A stretch of DNA of 64,000 bases from SKIA01 sp047602905 (GTDB lineage: Archaea > Nanobdellota > Nanobdellia > Woesearchaeales > SKIA01), in contig JBLKOP010000001.1 of the NCBI GenBank assembly GCA_047602905.1, forward strand, positions 62,001 to 126,000, given 5' to 3'. Both the position numbers and the translations under genes were made by a program. Shown here piece by piece: positions 16,481 to 24,401 of this stretch (position 1 is the first letter of the stretch; every line of letters begins with the position of its first letter). The notes under the pieces were generated by a model, which had not been told where the DNA came from, searched no databases, and saw only the letters and a list, made by a program, of their open reading frames with translations.

Positions 16481-17434
16481 CTGCGTATAATACTTCTTTG
16501 CACAAGCAAGAATCTCTTCTCGTAACAAATCCACATCAGAAACAGTTTTTTCAGAAACAAACCGCTCTGCCTGCTCATCACTAGCGATATCAAGCTTTGA
16601 GACGAACTCAAGAATAGGAGCTCGCAAATCACTTAAGGAAGCTCGCAAGCCACGCTGCAACTCCTCAGAATACTGCTCGGTAGGGTCATACACAAAAATG
16701 ATTAAGTCAGCAACGTACTTTAGAGCAAGAGCAGCTTGGTCCTCAATAGCGTTTGTGTACTCCCTATTCAGCGTACCAGGAGTATCAATAAACTGCACCT
16801 TATAATGCTCCAGCTTAGCAGAACCAACATTCAAACTCTTCGTAGTAAACGCGTAGCTATTCACCTCAGCAGCGCTACCAGTAATTTTTTGAAACAACGT
16901 AGACTTACCGACATTAGGAAAACCAGCGATACAAACAGTAAACATCTCCTTAACAACAGGCAAATCCTCTAACAAGCGACGAATCTCCTCCAACCAAATA
17001 AACGACTCCTCTAAACGAGTAAGCACAGAAGCAACGCGACCAAAATACTCGCTCATAGCCTTCTTAACCTCATCAACATCACCAGCAGCCTCTACACGCC
17101 CCTTATACTTCTTAGTCAACGTACTAACCACTTGTTTAGTACTATCAACACGGCCAAGAACGCGCTTATAATCATCAAGAGAAAAATGTGTGCCTAATAA
17201 CGCGCGATAAAACTCGCTAAGAGCATCCACGCTAGGAAAAGAAGTAACTAACTTAGCTAAGCGACTAATAACAACCTCGCGAAAAGCAAATAATCGTTCT
17301 CGCTCAAACTTACGAGAAGCACTTAACGCGTCATCATACGGCTTCTTACGCATAGACTTAGGGCGAGCAGCGCTTAAAGAGGAGCGCATAAGCTCTTGTG
17401 AGCGAGGAACCTGAGGAATTTTTGCAAAAGCCAT
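16475..17434 (-). CDS. NOG1-type GTP-binding protein
   Basis: The 319-residue protein has the NOG1 helical N-terminal domain (about 1-160), then a GTPase domain with G1 GFPNVGKST at 171-179, G3 DTPG and G4-like SKLD. NOG1 GTPases bind the large subunit during ribosome assembly, which fits its place beside L10e and S6e. The 3' end overlaps L10e by 6 bp in convergent orientation. Codons are T-rich on the coding strand, as expected for a minus-strand gene on this side of the composition switch. Its TATA-like element is shared with S6e (17457-17467). Confidence 0.93.
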   Translation of the reverse strand: MAFAKIPQVPRSQELMRSSLSAARPKSMRKKPYDDALSASRKFERERLFAFREVVISRLAKLVTSFPSVDALSEFYRALLGTHFSLDDYKRVLGRVDSTKQVVSTLTKKYKGRVEAAGDVDEVKKAMSEYFGRVASVLTRLEESFIWLEEIRRLLEDLPVVKEMFTVCIAGFPNVGKSTLFQKITGSAAEVNSYAFTTKSLNVGSAKLEHYKVQFIDTPGTLNREYTNAIEDQAALALKYVADLIIFVYDPTEQYSEELQRGLRASLSDLRAPILEFVSKLDIASDEQAERFVSEKTVSDVDLLREEILACAKKYYTQL

Positions 17435-17456
17435 ACAAGAAAGAAAAGGAGCGGCC

Positions 17457-17467
17457 TTTTTAAATAC
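17457..17467. promoter_or_regulatory. Shared TATA-like element between NOG1 and S6e
   Basis: TTTTTAAATAC reads as a TATA-like box on both strands. On the minus strand it lies about 25-30 nt before the NOG1 ATG (17434), leaderless spacing. On the plus strand it lies about 55 nt before the S6e ATG, which would leave a short leader containing GGAGA at 17510-17514. Confidence 0.45.
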
Positions 17468-17520
17468 AGGGCGTTTTCACAAGAAACGACTAAGGATGAA
17501 AAAGGCCTTGGAGAAAACAC

Positions 17521-17910
17521 ATGGAACTAAAAATTAATATTGCAAGCCCGAACGGAACAACGAAACAACTCACAGTAGCAGACGCAAAAGCACTGCACGG
17601 ACTAAAAATCGGAGAGACCTTTAAAGGAGAAATGATTGATAAAACCGGCTACGAGTTCACCATAACAGGAGGAAGCAACAACAGCGGACTACCAATGAGA
17701 TGGGATGTTGAAGGACCAGGACAAAAAAAGATTCTTATAACAGGAGGAGTAGGTCACAAACCAAAACGACAAGGACAACGAGTAAGAAAAACCGTTGCGG
17801 GAAACACCGTAGGAGCAAAAACCTCGCAGCTAAACGTCAAAGTAACTAAAGAAGGAAAAACCCCGTTATTTGAAGAAGCACAACAAGAAACAACACCAAC
17901 AGAGGAATAA
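17521..17910 (+). CDS. rps6e: 30S ribosomal protein S6e
   Basis: The 129-residue protein has the S6e core: NIASPNGTTKQ, LKIGETFKGE, TGYEFTITGGSNNSGLPMR and the basic GGVGHKPKRQGQRVRKTV. It ends in a Thr/Glu-rich tail. S6e binds 16S rRNA in the small subunit. GGAGA precedes the ATG by 7-8 nt, one of the clearer ribosome-binding sites in the window. It is followed after three bases by the aIF2-gamma gene, a pairing known in archaea, so the two are probably cotranscribed. Confidence 0.96.
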   Translation: MELKINIASPNGTTKQLTVADAKALHGLKIGETFKGEMIDKTGYEFTITGGSNNSGLPMRWDVEGPGQKKILITGGVGHKPKRQGQRVRKTVAGNTVGAKTSQLNVKVTKEGKTPLFEEAQQETTPTEE

Positions 17911-17913
17911 ATC

Positions 17914-19152
17914 TTGCAGCCAGAAATAAATATCGGCTTAGTAGGCCACGTAGACCACGGAAAAACCACGCTCACCCAGCAACTCAGCGGGAAATGGACT
18001 GACACGCACTCAGAGGAGCTTAAGCGAGGAATCACTATACGTCTAGGATACGCAGACGCGCAGATACGAGAAGTTCCTGGAGCAAAAAAACTTGATGCGT
18101 ACACAACAAAAGAAACTGTTAACGGAAAAAAAACCACTCTTGCAAGAAAAATTAGTCTTATAGACGCGCCAGGACACGAAAGCCTCATGGCAACAATGAT
18201 CGCAGGAGCAAGTCTTATGGACGGAGCACTACTCATGGTAAGCGCAACAGAAAGCGTACCGCAACCACAAACTGTAGAGCACCTCATGGCACTAGAGATG
18301 AGTGGAATAGAACACGTAATCGTGGTACAGAACAAAATAGACGCGGTAAGTGCGAAGCGAGCAACAGAGAACTATGAACAAATCAAGGCTTTTTTGAAAG
18401 ATACGCGCTTTACAGAAGCACCTATTATTCCTATAAGTGCTTTACAAGGAACAAATATTGATGCACTACTATACGCAATTCAAGAACACATACCCACACC
18501 TAAGCGAGACGAGAAAGCACCTGCTCGCATGCACGTAGCAAGAAGCTTTGACGTAAATAAACCAGGAACTACGCCAGAAAACCTTAAAGGAGGCGTTCTC
18601 GGAGGAGCAGTTGTTCAAGGAGTCTTTAGGAAAGGACAAGAAATCGAGATTCGACCAGGAAGAATGAGTCAAGAAGCAAACAAGCTTGTAGCGCACCCAA
18701 TAACCACGACCATCACCTCGCTAGTAAGCGGAGGAGAACAACTCAAAACACTACACGCAGGAGGAAGCAGCGCACTCATGACAACACTAGACCCAGCAGT
18801 AGTAGCTAGTGACTCATTAACAGGAAGCGTAGTAGGAGCGCCAGGAGAACTCCCTCCAGTATGGTACACGATAGAACTAGAAACGACTCTTCTTGAACGA
18901 ATGGTAGGGATGCAAGGAGCAGAAGCAACTATACACCCGCTTAAATCAGGAGAGCTACTCTTACTAAACGTTCATAGCAGCACCACAGCAGGACAAATCA
19001 TTGATTTAGGAAAGAACAAAGCAACACTTGCTTTGCGAATGCCTATCTGCGCAGACACAAATGATCGTATTACTCTGTCAAGAAAGTTCGGTACACGCTT
19101 TCGATTAATCGGGTACGGAATTCTTAAAGGAGGAAAAAACACTCCTCAGTAG
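17914..19152 (+). CDS. eif2g: Translation initiation factor 2 gamma subunit
   Basis: The 412-residue protein is a complete aIF2-gamma: G1 GHVDHGKTT at about 10-18, switch region KRGITIRLGYAD, G3 DAPGHE near residue 90, G4 NKID, then two beta-barrel domains. It carries initiator Met-tRNA to the small subunit as GTP complex. The start codon is TTG at 17914, three bases after the S6e stop, and no ATG lies early enough to include the G1 region. No zinc-knuckle cysteines are seen in the G domain, a variation found in some archaea. Confidence 0.96.
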   Translation: MQPEINIGLVGHVDHGKTTLTQQLSGKWTDTHSEELKRGITIRLGYADAQIREVPGAKKLDAYTTKETVNGKKTTLARKISLIDAPGHESLMATMIAGASLMDGALLMVSATESVPQPQTVEHLMALEMSGIEHVIVVQNKIDAVSAKRATENYEQIKAFLKDTRFTEAPIIPISALQGTNIDALLYAIQEHIPTPKRDEKAPARMHVARSFDVNKPGTTPENLKGGVLGGAVVQGVFRKGQEIEIRPGRMSQEANKLVAHPITTTITSLVSGGEQLKTLHAGGSSALMTTLDPAVVASDSLTGSVVGAPGELPPVWYTIELETTLLERMVGMQGAEATIHPLKSGELLLLNVHSSTTAGQIIDLGKNKATLALRMPICADTNDRITLSRKFGTRFRLIGYGILKGGKNTPQ

Positions 19153-19187
19153 TACTTGTCACTGAACACGTATGACAAAATGCGTAA

Positions 19188-19277
19188 AGCTTAAAAAGGG
19201 TTAATACCAGTAAGGTAGTATACTCAGTTTGGGGGAACTGGCCGTTATCAACAACCCTATAACAAGGAGAAGAATCT
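19188..19277 (+). promoter_or_regulatory. TFE promoter and leader with hairpin and Shine-Dalgarno site
   Basis: A TATA-like element (AGCTTAAAAAGG, 19188-19199) is followed by a leader of roughly 50 nt. The leader contains a perfect 5-bp hairpin, CAGTT/AACTG around a TGGGGG loop (19225-19240), and ends in AAGGAGAAG (about 19264-19272) just before the ATG at 19278. Most genes here are leaderless, so a structured leader with a strong ribosome-binding site stands out. Confidence 0.5.
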
Positions 19278-19775
19278 ATGAACGATACACAAAAACCAAC
19301 AGAATACGTCATCACAGAACTCGTAGGAGAAGACGCACTAGAAGCAATCGAATACCTACAAGGAAAGAAAAACGTAAGCGAATTCATCATAGCAGAAGAC
19401 CTAGGAATAGAAATCCACGAGATGAGAAACATCCTGTACCGCTGCTACGACCACAACATATGCACATTCGTACGACGAAAAGACAAGAAGAAAGGATGGT
19501 ACATCTGCTACTGGAACTTCAATGCAGAACAAATACCGCACCTACAAGCAAAGATACAAAAAAACAAGATAGCAAAACTCACGCAAAGACTCGCAACCGA
19601 GCAACAAGGACAATTCTACATGTGCAAACAAGCATGCGTACGCATGGACTTTGACAAAGCAGTAGAGTACAACTTTAAATGCCCAGAATGCGGAGAAATA
19701 CAAGAAATGCAAGACAACGCAAGAACAATAGCGTTCCTAACAGAGCAACTAGAAAAACTCACAGCACAAGAATAA
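19278..19775 (+). CDS. tfe: Transcription factor E (TFIIE-alpha homologue)
   Basis: The 165-residue protein has the extended winged helix of TFE (about 10-85, including EFIIAEDLGIEIHEMRNIL) and a zinc ribbon with CKQAC and CPECG at about 115-145, then a short helical tail. TFE stabilises the open promoter complex of archaeal RNA polymerase. It is preceded by a leader with hairpin and ribosome-binding site and followed by several T runs. Confidence 0.96.
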   Translation: MNDTQKPTEYVITELVGEDALEAIEYLQGKKNVSEFIIAEDLGIEIHEMRNILYRCYDHNICTFVRRKDKKKGWYICYWNFNAEQIPHLQAKIQKNKIAKLTQRLATEQQGQFYMCKQACVRMDFDKAVEYNFKCPECGEIQEMQDNARTIAFLTEQLEKLTAQE

Positions 19776-19802
19776 CTTTTTTCTAATACTTTTTCTTTTT
19801 TC
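19775..19802 (+). terminator. Oligo-T terminator after tfe
   Basis: Three T runs (about 19778-19783, 19790-19794 and 19796-19801) start right after the TFE stop. There is no stable hairpin, as usual for archaeal termination signals. Confidence 0.5.
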
Positions 19803-19902
19803 TCACTGCACACAATTAACTCTATTCGGCATAAAAATAAGATTCTAACACTTAATAAAGCGTTACATTCAAAAAGAAACAACTAATTCAGAAATACACT
19901 AA

Positions 19903-19986
19903 GCCGCAATCGCATAATCTGGTTATTGCACCGCCCTGGAAAGGCGGGCCCTCACGGGCGTCCCGGTTCAAATCCGGGTTGCGGCG
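19903..19986 (+). tRNA. tRNA-Ser(GGA)
   Basis: The acceptor arms GCCGCAA and TTGCGGC pair. The anticodon stem CCGCC/GGCGG encloses loop CTGGAAA with anticodon GGA, the T arm is CCCGG TTCAAAT CCGGG, and a long variable arm (GCCCTCACGGGC) confirms a serine tRNA. The discriminator is G at 19986, followed by TCCA, so CCA is not encoded in the standard position. A TATA-like element (CTTAATAAAG, about 19851-19860) lies upstream. A protein gene starts five bases after the tRNA end. Confidence 0.95.
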
Positions 19987-19990
19987 TCCA

Positions 19991-20770
19991 GTGAAGCCAA
20001 TTATTTGTTTTGGTCAACAACCAAACGGAGTTCTCCCGACAAACTTCTTCATCGCAAAACTACGCACAGCAAAGAAACTCCAAGAAGAAATAGGAGGAAG
20101 AATAGTGTGGTTTTGTCATGACAGCGACCACGACGCTCAAGAAACAAGAACAAGAATACCTAGTAAGCAACACCCAGAAGGACACGTAGACATTAACTTC
20201 ACCTTCAAAAACAAGACGCAAAGAAAATACACGCCACTAAGCCACAAAGAAATAAGTGGCCTAGAAGAGATACGGGAAACACTCCTACGACTAGCACCAA
20301 ACGCAATACAAGCCTTTGAGAAAGTACAAGCAAGAACAGCAAGCGAGTTCTGCATAGAAATGTACACACAACTAGGACTACTTGAAGGAATAGAAGTGGT
20401 TAGATCAAGTGACGAGGCCTTTAGAAAACAAGCAAGCGTTTGGGATACAGAAGAAGGCTGGTACTACGACACAACTTATAACGGGGAGCTCGTACGAGCA
20501 AACCTTGAAGGAAAACAATTACGCCTACATAAAGGAGGAGGAAAGTACCAAGAACTCGAAGAAGTAAAGGAGTTAGAACAAGAACGCCTAAACCCAGGCT
20601 GGAAGAAACGCTTTGACTGGATGCAAACAGCAATACAAGCAACGCACTACGTAGTAGGGCGCAGCGAGAAAGAATACCTAGAAGAAGTAAACATAAAACA
20701 CCCAGCAGAATTCATAGACAGAGAAGAAATAGCAAACAGCGGATACGCATGGATTCAGCAAAGAAAATAA
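19991..20770 (+). CDS. BshC-like protein (bacillithiol cysteine-adding enzyme family, short form)
   Basis: The GTG at 19991 gives 259 residues starting MKPIICFGQQPNG. The order GQQ, then L-x4-F-x3-K, then WFCHDSDHD with an E shortly after, follows the core of BshC, where GQQ and EDHD lie in the Rossmann-like nucleotidyltransferase-type fold. BshC adds cysteine to glucosaminyl-malate in bacillithiol synthesis. This protein is about half the normal length and lacks the N-terminal segment that precedes GQQ and the C-terminal coiled coil. It begins right after a tRNA 3' end, so it may be a compact homologue or a gene truncated at the tRNA. A BshB1-like deacetylase lies 0.5 kb downstream on the other strand. 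The assignment is inference from motif order. Confidence 0.5.
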   Translation: MKPIICFGQQPNGVLPTNFFIAKLRTAKKLQEEIGGRIVWFCHDSDHDAQETRTRIPSKQHPEGHVDINFTFKNKTQRKYTPLSHKEISGLEEIRETLLRLAPNAIQAFEKVQARTASEFCIEMYTQLGLLEGIEVVRSSDEAFRKQASVWDTEEGWYYDTTYNGELVRANLEGKQLRLHKGGGKYQELEEVKELEQERLNPGWKKRFDWMQTAIQATHYVVGRSEKEYLEEVNIKHPAEFIDREEIANSGYAWIQQRK

Positions 20771-20781
20771 GAACTTTATTG

Positions 20782-21213
20782 TTATTTATCTATTCGTAAC
20801 CATTGCCCATGCTCAAAGTACATGTCCTTTCCAAACTTGAATGCTGCGAGTCCCAGATCCTGTTCATGTCCATACAAGATATTGTGCGATGTAGTAGTTT
20901 CATTAATTAATTCAACTATACCGCCTGTTTGGATTATAAGCTCATTTTTTTCTTCTACAACAACATTAACTCCTTGTATCAATTTTTCTAGTTCCTCTTT
21001 TGATACCCAAGCAGATTGTACTGTTCTATGGGATGGACCGGTAAAAATATGTATCTTTTTTGGAAGACCTGACTGTTTCATGTCTTGGCATATTCCTTTA
21101 CTTGCATTAACTATTTGCTGTTTTCCTTCCGTAGTAAGGGGGTTCTTTTCATAGCTATGATCATGATCTCCATGACGAACAATATAAAAATGTTGAAGTA
21201 CTAAATTATTCAT
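20782..21213 (-). CDS. Histidine phosphatase (phosphoglycerate mutase-like) family protein
   Basis: The 143-residue protein carries the family signature VRHGDHD with the catalytic His of RHG near residue 14, a second-site GPSHRTVQSA and the late catalytic His in ILYGHEQD. This is the order of small SixA-like histidine phosphatases. The substrate is unknown; phosphoproteins or small phosphate esters are possible. Base composition differs from its neighbours: a 60-base sample (21001-21060) holds 21 T, 17 A, 13 G and 9 C on the + strand, lacking the local A/C excess. That, and its place between the two thiol-pathway-like genes, suggests a later arrival. Confidence 0.85.
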   Translation of the reverse strand: MNNLVLQHFYIVRHGDHDHSYEKNPLTTEGKQQIVNASKGICQDMKQSGLPKKIHIFTGPSHRTVQSAWVSKEELEKLIQGVNVVVEEKNELIIQTGGIVELINETTTSHNILYGHEQDLGLAAFKFGKDMYFEHGQWLRIDK

Positions 21214-21233
21214 AAACTACTAGTGAGTGAATA

Positions 21234-21926
21234 TTATTTAAATGTGTTTATTCTTAGAAGAGAAGAAAACGATATAGGAACAGCATCCACGCTCACAAAC
21301 TCCTCAACAAACACTTCACCGCGCTGACGAAGAGAAACCAAGTACTCAGCAACACCACCCTCCTTAAGAGCGAGCTGAGAAGCATGACAAGCCATTAACT
21401 CACGAAACAACTGCATATACTTAGTTACCTCAACACACACGGTAGGTCTATCAAAACGACCAAGCATATAGTACAGAACGTGAGACACTCGATGAGCAGA
21501 ACCAGAAATAGAAGAAGCGTTTTTGAAACGAGCAAGGCGAGTAGCGAAACGAACAGCACTACCAAGAGCGAGGTGATCCGGATGAGACGAGCCAGAAACG
21601 TGACTGTCAGGATTATCGTACCAAGGAGCAAAGACCATAGAGGGCTGGTACTTACGAATAACACCTGCGAGTTCTTTACGCAAAACAACATTATCCTCAA
21701 CAGAACAATCCATGTAATCAAGAATCGTAATATCAGCGCCTAAGAAATTCGCTGCCTGCTTCATCTCCGCTTCACGAACAACAGGAGTGCCAAACGTGCC
21801 GCACTCACCACGAGTCAAGACACAAATAGCTATCGAAAACCCCTCTTGAGCAAGCCGGCACAGCGTTGCTCCCATACCAAACTCAGCATCATCAGGGTGA
21901 GCACCAAACACTAAAACATCAACCAT
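21234..21926 (-). CDS. PIG-L family deacetylase, BshB1-like
   Basis: The 230-residue protein has the zinc-binding start GAHPDDAEFGMGA, the LTRGECGTFGTP segment, APWYDNPDSH and SSHPDHLALG, in the order seen in BshB1 (N-acetylglucosaminyl-L-malate deacetylase) and its mycothiol relative MshB. TRGE-x-GT-x-GT is particularly typical of the BshB1 branch. These enzymes remove the acetyl group from a sugar conjugate before cysteine is added. Other PIG-L enzymes act on chitobiose or GPI precursors, so the substrate is not proven. The BshC-like gene nearby supports a thiol role. Confidence 0.85.
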   Translation of the reverse strand: MVDVLVFGAHPDDAEFGMGATLCRLAQEGFSIAICVLTRGECGTFGTPVVREAEMKQAANFLGADITILDYMDCSVEDNVVLRKELAGVIRKYQPSMVFAPWYDNPDSHVSGSSHPDHLALGSAVRFATRLARFKNASSISGSAHRVSHVLYYMLGRFDRPTVCVEVTKYMQLFRELMACHASQLALKEGGVAEYLVSLRQRGEVFVEEFVSVDAVPISFSSLLRINTFK

Positions 21927-21958
21927 ACCATGTAGTAAGCGTTACGCACACATAAAGG

Positions 21959-22171
21959 TTACTTCTTTTTCTTACGTTTACCAGACTGCTTAGCAGCAGT
22001 TTGTTTCTGAGCACGAACATACAAATACGCAAGAACCGCGATAAGTACTGCAAAACCACCCCAGAACCAAAAAATACTTGTTGGGTCCTGCGCGTACGCA
22101 GGAGGAGAGCCTTGGTGTTGTCCTACAGTGTCGTGATACACTCCAAAAACGAAGGTGGTTACATCAATCAT
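21959..22171 (-). CDS. Small single-span membrane protein with basic tail
   Basis: The 70-residue protein has an N-terminal stretch of about 33 residues, a membrane helix (WFWGGFAVLIAVLAYLYV, about 34-51) and a strongly basic C-terminal tail (GKRKKKK). By the positive-inside rule the tail is cytoplasmic and the N terminus outside. No family is recognised. It lies upstream of the BshB1-like gene on the same strand with a 32-bp gap and may share its transcript. Confidence 0.55.
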   Translation of the reverse strand: MIDVTTFVFGVYHDTVGQHQGSPPAYAQDPTSIFWFWGGFAVLIAVLAYLYVRAQKQTAAKQSGKRKKKK

Positions 22172-22246
22172 ACCTCTTCTATTACGTAAACAACTATAAG
22201 TGTTATGCTTAAGTTAAAAAAGCAAACAAGAATACTGTGTGTACAC

Positions 22247-22318
22247 GGGCTCATGGTCTAATGGTATGATACTCCGCTGGCAGCGGAGAGACTCCGGGTT
22301 CGATCCCCGGTGAGTCCA
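22247..22318 (+). tRNA. tRNA-Ala(GGC)
   Basis: Acceptor arms GGGCTCA and TGAGTCC pair and include the G3:U70 wobble pair that is the identity mark of alanine tRNAs. The anticodon stem CTCCG/CGGAG encloses loop CTGGCAG with anticodon GGC. The T arm has GGTTCGATC. The discriminator is A at 22318, and CCA is not encoded. A TATA-like element (GTTAAAAAAGC, 22213-22223) lies about 25-30 nt upstream. Confidence 0.96.
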
Positions 22319-22360
22319 GTAAAACCTTATAAATAAGACACAGATACACCATATAAGACG

Positions 22361-22477
22361 CGGATGTAGCTCAGCCTGGTTAGAGCACTACGCTCATATT
22401 GATGAGCACTGAGATCAAGTTATTGATTGATGACAGGAGATACGTAGGGGTCCGGAGTTCAAATCTCCGCATCCGCA
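22361..22477 (+). tRNA. Elongator tRNA-Met(CAT) with a 43-nt anticodon-loop intron
   Basis: Acceptor arms GCGGATG and CATCCGC, D stem GCTC/GAGC, anticodon stem CTACG/CGTAG and T arm CGGAG TTCAAAT CTCCG all pair. The anticodon loop starts CTCATA (anticodon CAT) and is then interrupted. Placing the intron at the canonical 37/38 site gives intron 22399-22441 and a 74-nt mature tRNA. A bulge-helix-bulge is possible: bulge TAT (22397-22399), helix CTCA against GGAG with one A-G mismatch, bulge ATA (22440-22442). The stem lacks the GGG/CCC pairs of initiator tRNA. A TATA-like element is at 22327-22339, and a T run follows at about 22483. Confidence 0.93.
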
Positions 22478-22538
22478 CCTCTTTTTTTTAGTGTATTAAT
22501 AGATACGTTTAAGAACAAAACCCTCTTTACAACACACT

Positions 22539-23084
22539 ATGGAATGGTGGATAATAGTAATTATTGTTGTAGCGGTACTGTGGATTATTCTTATGTACAA
22601 CGCGTTTGTGCGCGTAAGCAACCAAGTAAAAAACGCATGGGCACAAATTGATGTTCAACTCAAAAGAAGAACAGACCTCATCCCAAACCTTATTGAAAGC
22701 GTAAAAGGGTATATGAAGCATGAAAAAACTGTTCTTGAAGAAGTAACCAAGGCACGAACAGCGCTTATGGGAGCACAAACACCAACTGAGAACGCAAAAG
22801 CAGACAACATGCTCACAGGAGCACTCAAAAGCTTGTTTGCAGTCAGCGAGAACTACCCAGACCTAAAAGCAAACACGAACTTCATACAACTCCAAGAAGA
22901 GCTTGTAAGCACGGAGAACAAAGTAGCGTATAGCAGACAACACTACAACGACATGGTAATGAAGTACAACACAAAACTACAAAGCTTTCCAAACAACCTC
23001 TTTAGCGGAGTCTTTGGTTTTAGCAAGGCGGACAGTTTTGAAGCAGAAGCAACAGACAGAAAACCCGTCAAGGTAAGTTTCTAA
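22539..23084 (+). CDS. lemA: LemA family protein
   Basis: The 181-residue protein has one N-terminal membrane helix (about 4-22) followed by the LemA helical bundle, with YNAFVRVSNQVKNAWAQIDV, LKRRTDLIPNLIESVKGY and the late FPNNLFSGVFGF. LemA proteins are outward-facing membrane-anchored helical domains of poorly known function, commonly paired with HtpX-type proteases or TPM-domain proteins. The HtpX gene starts 5 bp after its stop, so the two form an operon. The upstream TATA-like element (GTTTAAG, about 22507-22513) is weak. Confidence 0.94.
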   Translation: MEWWIIVIIVVAVLWIILMYNAFVRVSNQVKNAWAQIDVQLKRRTDLIPNLIESVKGYMKHEKTVLEEVTKARTALMGAQTPTENAKADNMLTGALKSLFAVSENYPDLKANTNFIQLQEELVSTENKVAYSRQHYNDMVMKYNTKLQSFPNNLFSGVFGFSKADSFEAEATDRKPVKVSF

Positions 23085-23088
23085 ACCG

Positions 23089-23985
23089 ATGGGAAAGCTC
23101 GTAAGCTTTGATGAAGTACGAAACAACAACCTACGAAGCACACTACTCATAGCATTCTTCTTAGTCTTCATGACAGCACTAGGAGCAGCGATAGGATGGG
23201 TGTGGGATAACTACGTGTTCGGAGCAATCATCACGCTTATAGCAGCAAGTATGTACGCGCTCATAGCATACTTTCAAGGAAGAAACATGGTTAAGCGAAT
23301 GACTGGTGCACGAGAACTCACAAAACGAGAGTTTCCACACGCATACAACGCAATAGAAGACCTTAGCCTAGCAGCAGGCATACCAACACCAGACAGATAC
23401 GTTATCGACACACCAGCACTCAACGCGTTTGCAACAGGAAGAAACCCAGAGAACGCAGCAGTAGTACTCACAACAGGACTCATAAAACACCTGAACAGAG
23501 AGGAGCTAGAAGGAGTAATAGCACACGAACTTGCACACATAAAAAACTACGATATACGAGTAATGATGATAGGAGCAGTAATAACAGGAATAATCCTTTT
23601 CTTAAGCCAATTTCTTCTCAGAAGCTTCTTCTTTAGCGGCAGTAGACGAAACGACGGAAAAGCAGGAGTTATTATGCTTGTTATCGCAATAGTACTAGCA
23701 ATTCTTAGCCCAATAATTAGTGAAATGATAAAACTCGCTATTAGCCGCAAAAGAGAGTACGCAGCAGACGCAGGAGCAGCAACGATAACCAGATACCCGC
23801 AAGGACTAGCAAACGCTTTACGAAAGATATCAAACGATCCACGACCAGAAGAAAAAATAGCGAACAGCGCGCTTAATCACATGTACATAAGTAACCCAGA
23901 CAGAAAAAAAACAGGATTTTGGAGCAAAGCATTTAGTACCCACCCCCCAACAGAAGAACGAATTATGCGCTTAGAGCGGATGTGA
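23089..23985 (+). CDS. htpX: HtpX-type membrane zinc metalloprotease (M48)
   Basis: The 298-residue protein has two N-terminal membrane helices (about 19-65), the zinc motif HELAH near residue 146 (GVIAHELAHIKNYD), a third and fourth membrane segment, and the downstream SRKREYAADAGAA with the third zinc ligand Glu. HtpX degrades misfolded membrane proteins from the cytoplasmic side. It is cotranscribed with lemA, a pairing widespread in bacteria and archaea. The C-terminal STHPPTEERI motif is typical of the family. Confidence 0.96.
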   Translation: MGKLVSFDEVRNNNLRSTLLIAFFLVFMTALGAAIGWVWDNYVFGAIITLIAASMYALIAYFQGRNMVKRMTGARELTKREFPHAYNAIEDLSLAAGIPTPDRYVIDTPALNAFATGRNPENAAVVLTTGLIKHLNREELEGVIAHELAHIKNYDIRVMMIGAVITGIILFLSQFLLRSFFFSGSRRNDGKAGVIMLVIAIVLAILSPIISEMIKLAISRKREYAADAGAATITRYPQGLANALRKISNDPRPEEKIANSALNHMYISNPDRKKTGFWSKAFSTHPPTEERIMRLERM

Positions 23986-24019
23986 AGCTATAAAAAGTTC
24001 TGTTCTTATAACAACACCT

Positions 24020-24400
24020 ATGAGCGAGTCACTACGAGAACTAGCAAGAGACTTCTTAGCACTAGGAAGCTGGATATTTTACGCACTCGTAGTCGTACGA
24101 GCACTTATCGAGCCGTACTGGGAGTTTGCAACGCCAGTACTCATAACAGGAGCACTCCTACTCATAACACAAAACCTCTACGCATACGAAGGATACACCG
24201 CACGAGCAACCGCTCTAGTCTACTACACAACGCAGTTCTACCAAGACACGCTCTTTAGCATCTTCGCGTACGCACTACTACTAGGAGTGCCACTAGCTGC
24301 GTACGTAAATGAGAGCACAAAAAAAGAGTTAGCACTAGCAATACTTACAACAATACCATGCATAGCAGTAGGAGTGCTGATAAGTACGTTATGGATATAA
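24020..24400 (+). CDS. Hypothetical four-span membrane protein
   Basis: The 126-residue protein is mostly hydrophobic, with segments at roughly 15-30, 38-55, 75-92 and 105-125, and few charged residues. It is not recognised. A TATA-like element (AGCTATAAAAAG, about 23987-23998) starts right after the htpX stop, about 25-30 nt before the ATG, so it has its own leaderless-type promoter. Role unknown. Confidence 0.6.
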   Translation: MSESLRELARDFLALGSWIFYALVVVRALIEPYWEFATPVLITGALLLITQNLYAYEGYTARATALVYYTTQFYQDTLFSIFAYALLLGVPLAAYVNESTKKELALAILTTIPCIAVGVLISTLWI

Positions 24401-24401
24401 G

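Noticed and set aside
22399..22441. C/D-box guide RNA inside the tRNA-Met intron (TGATGA and CTGA motifs present)
   Set aside because: The C-like and D-like motifs are only about three bases apart, leaving no room for a guide segment, and no second correctly spaced pair is seen.
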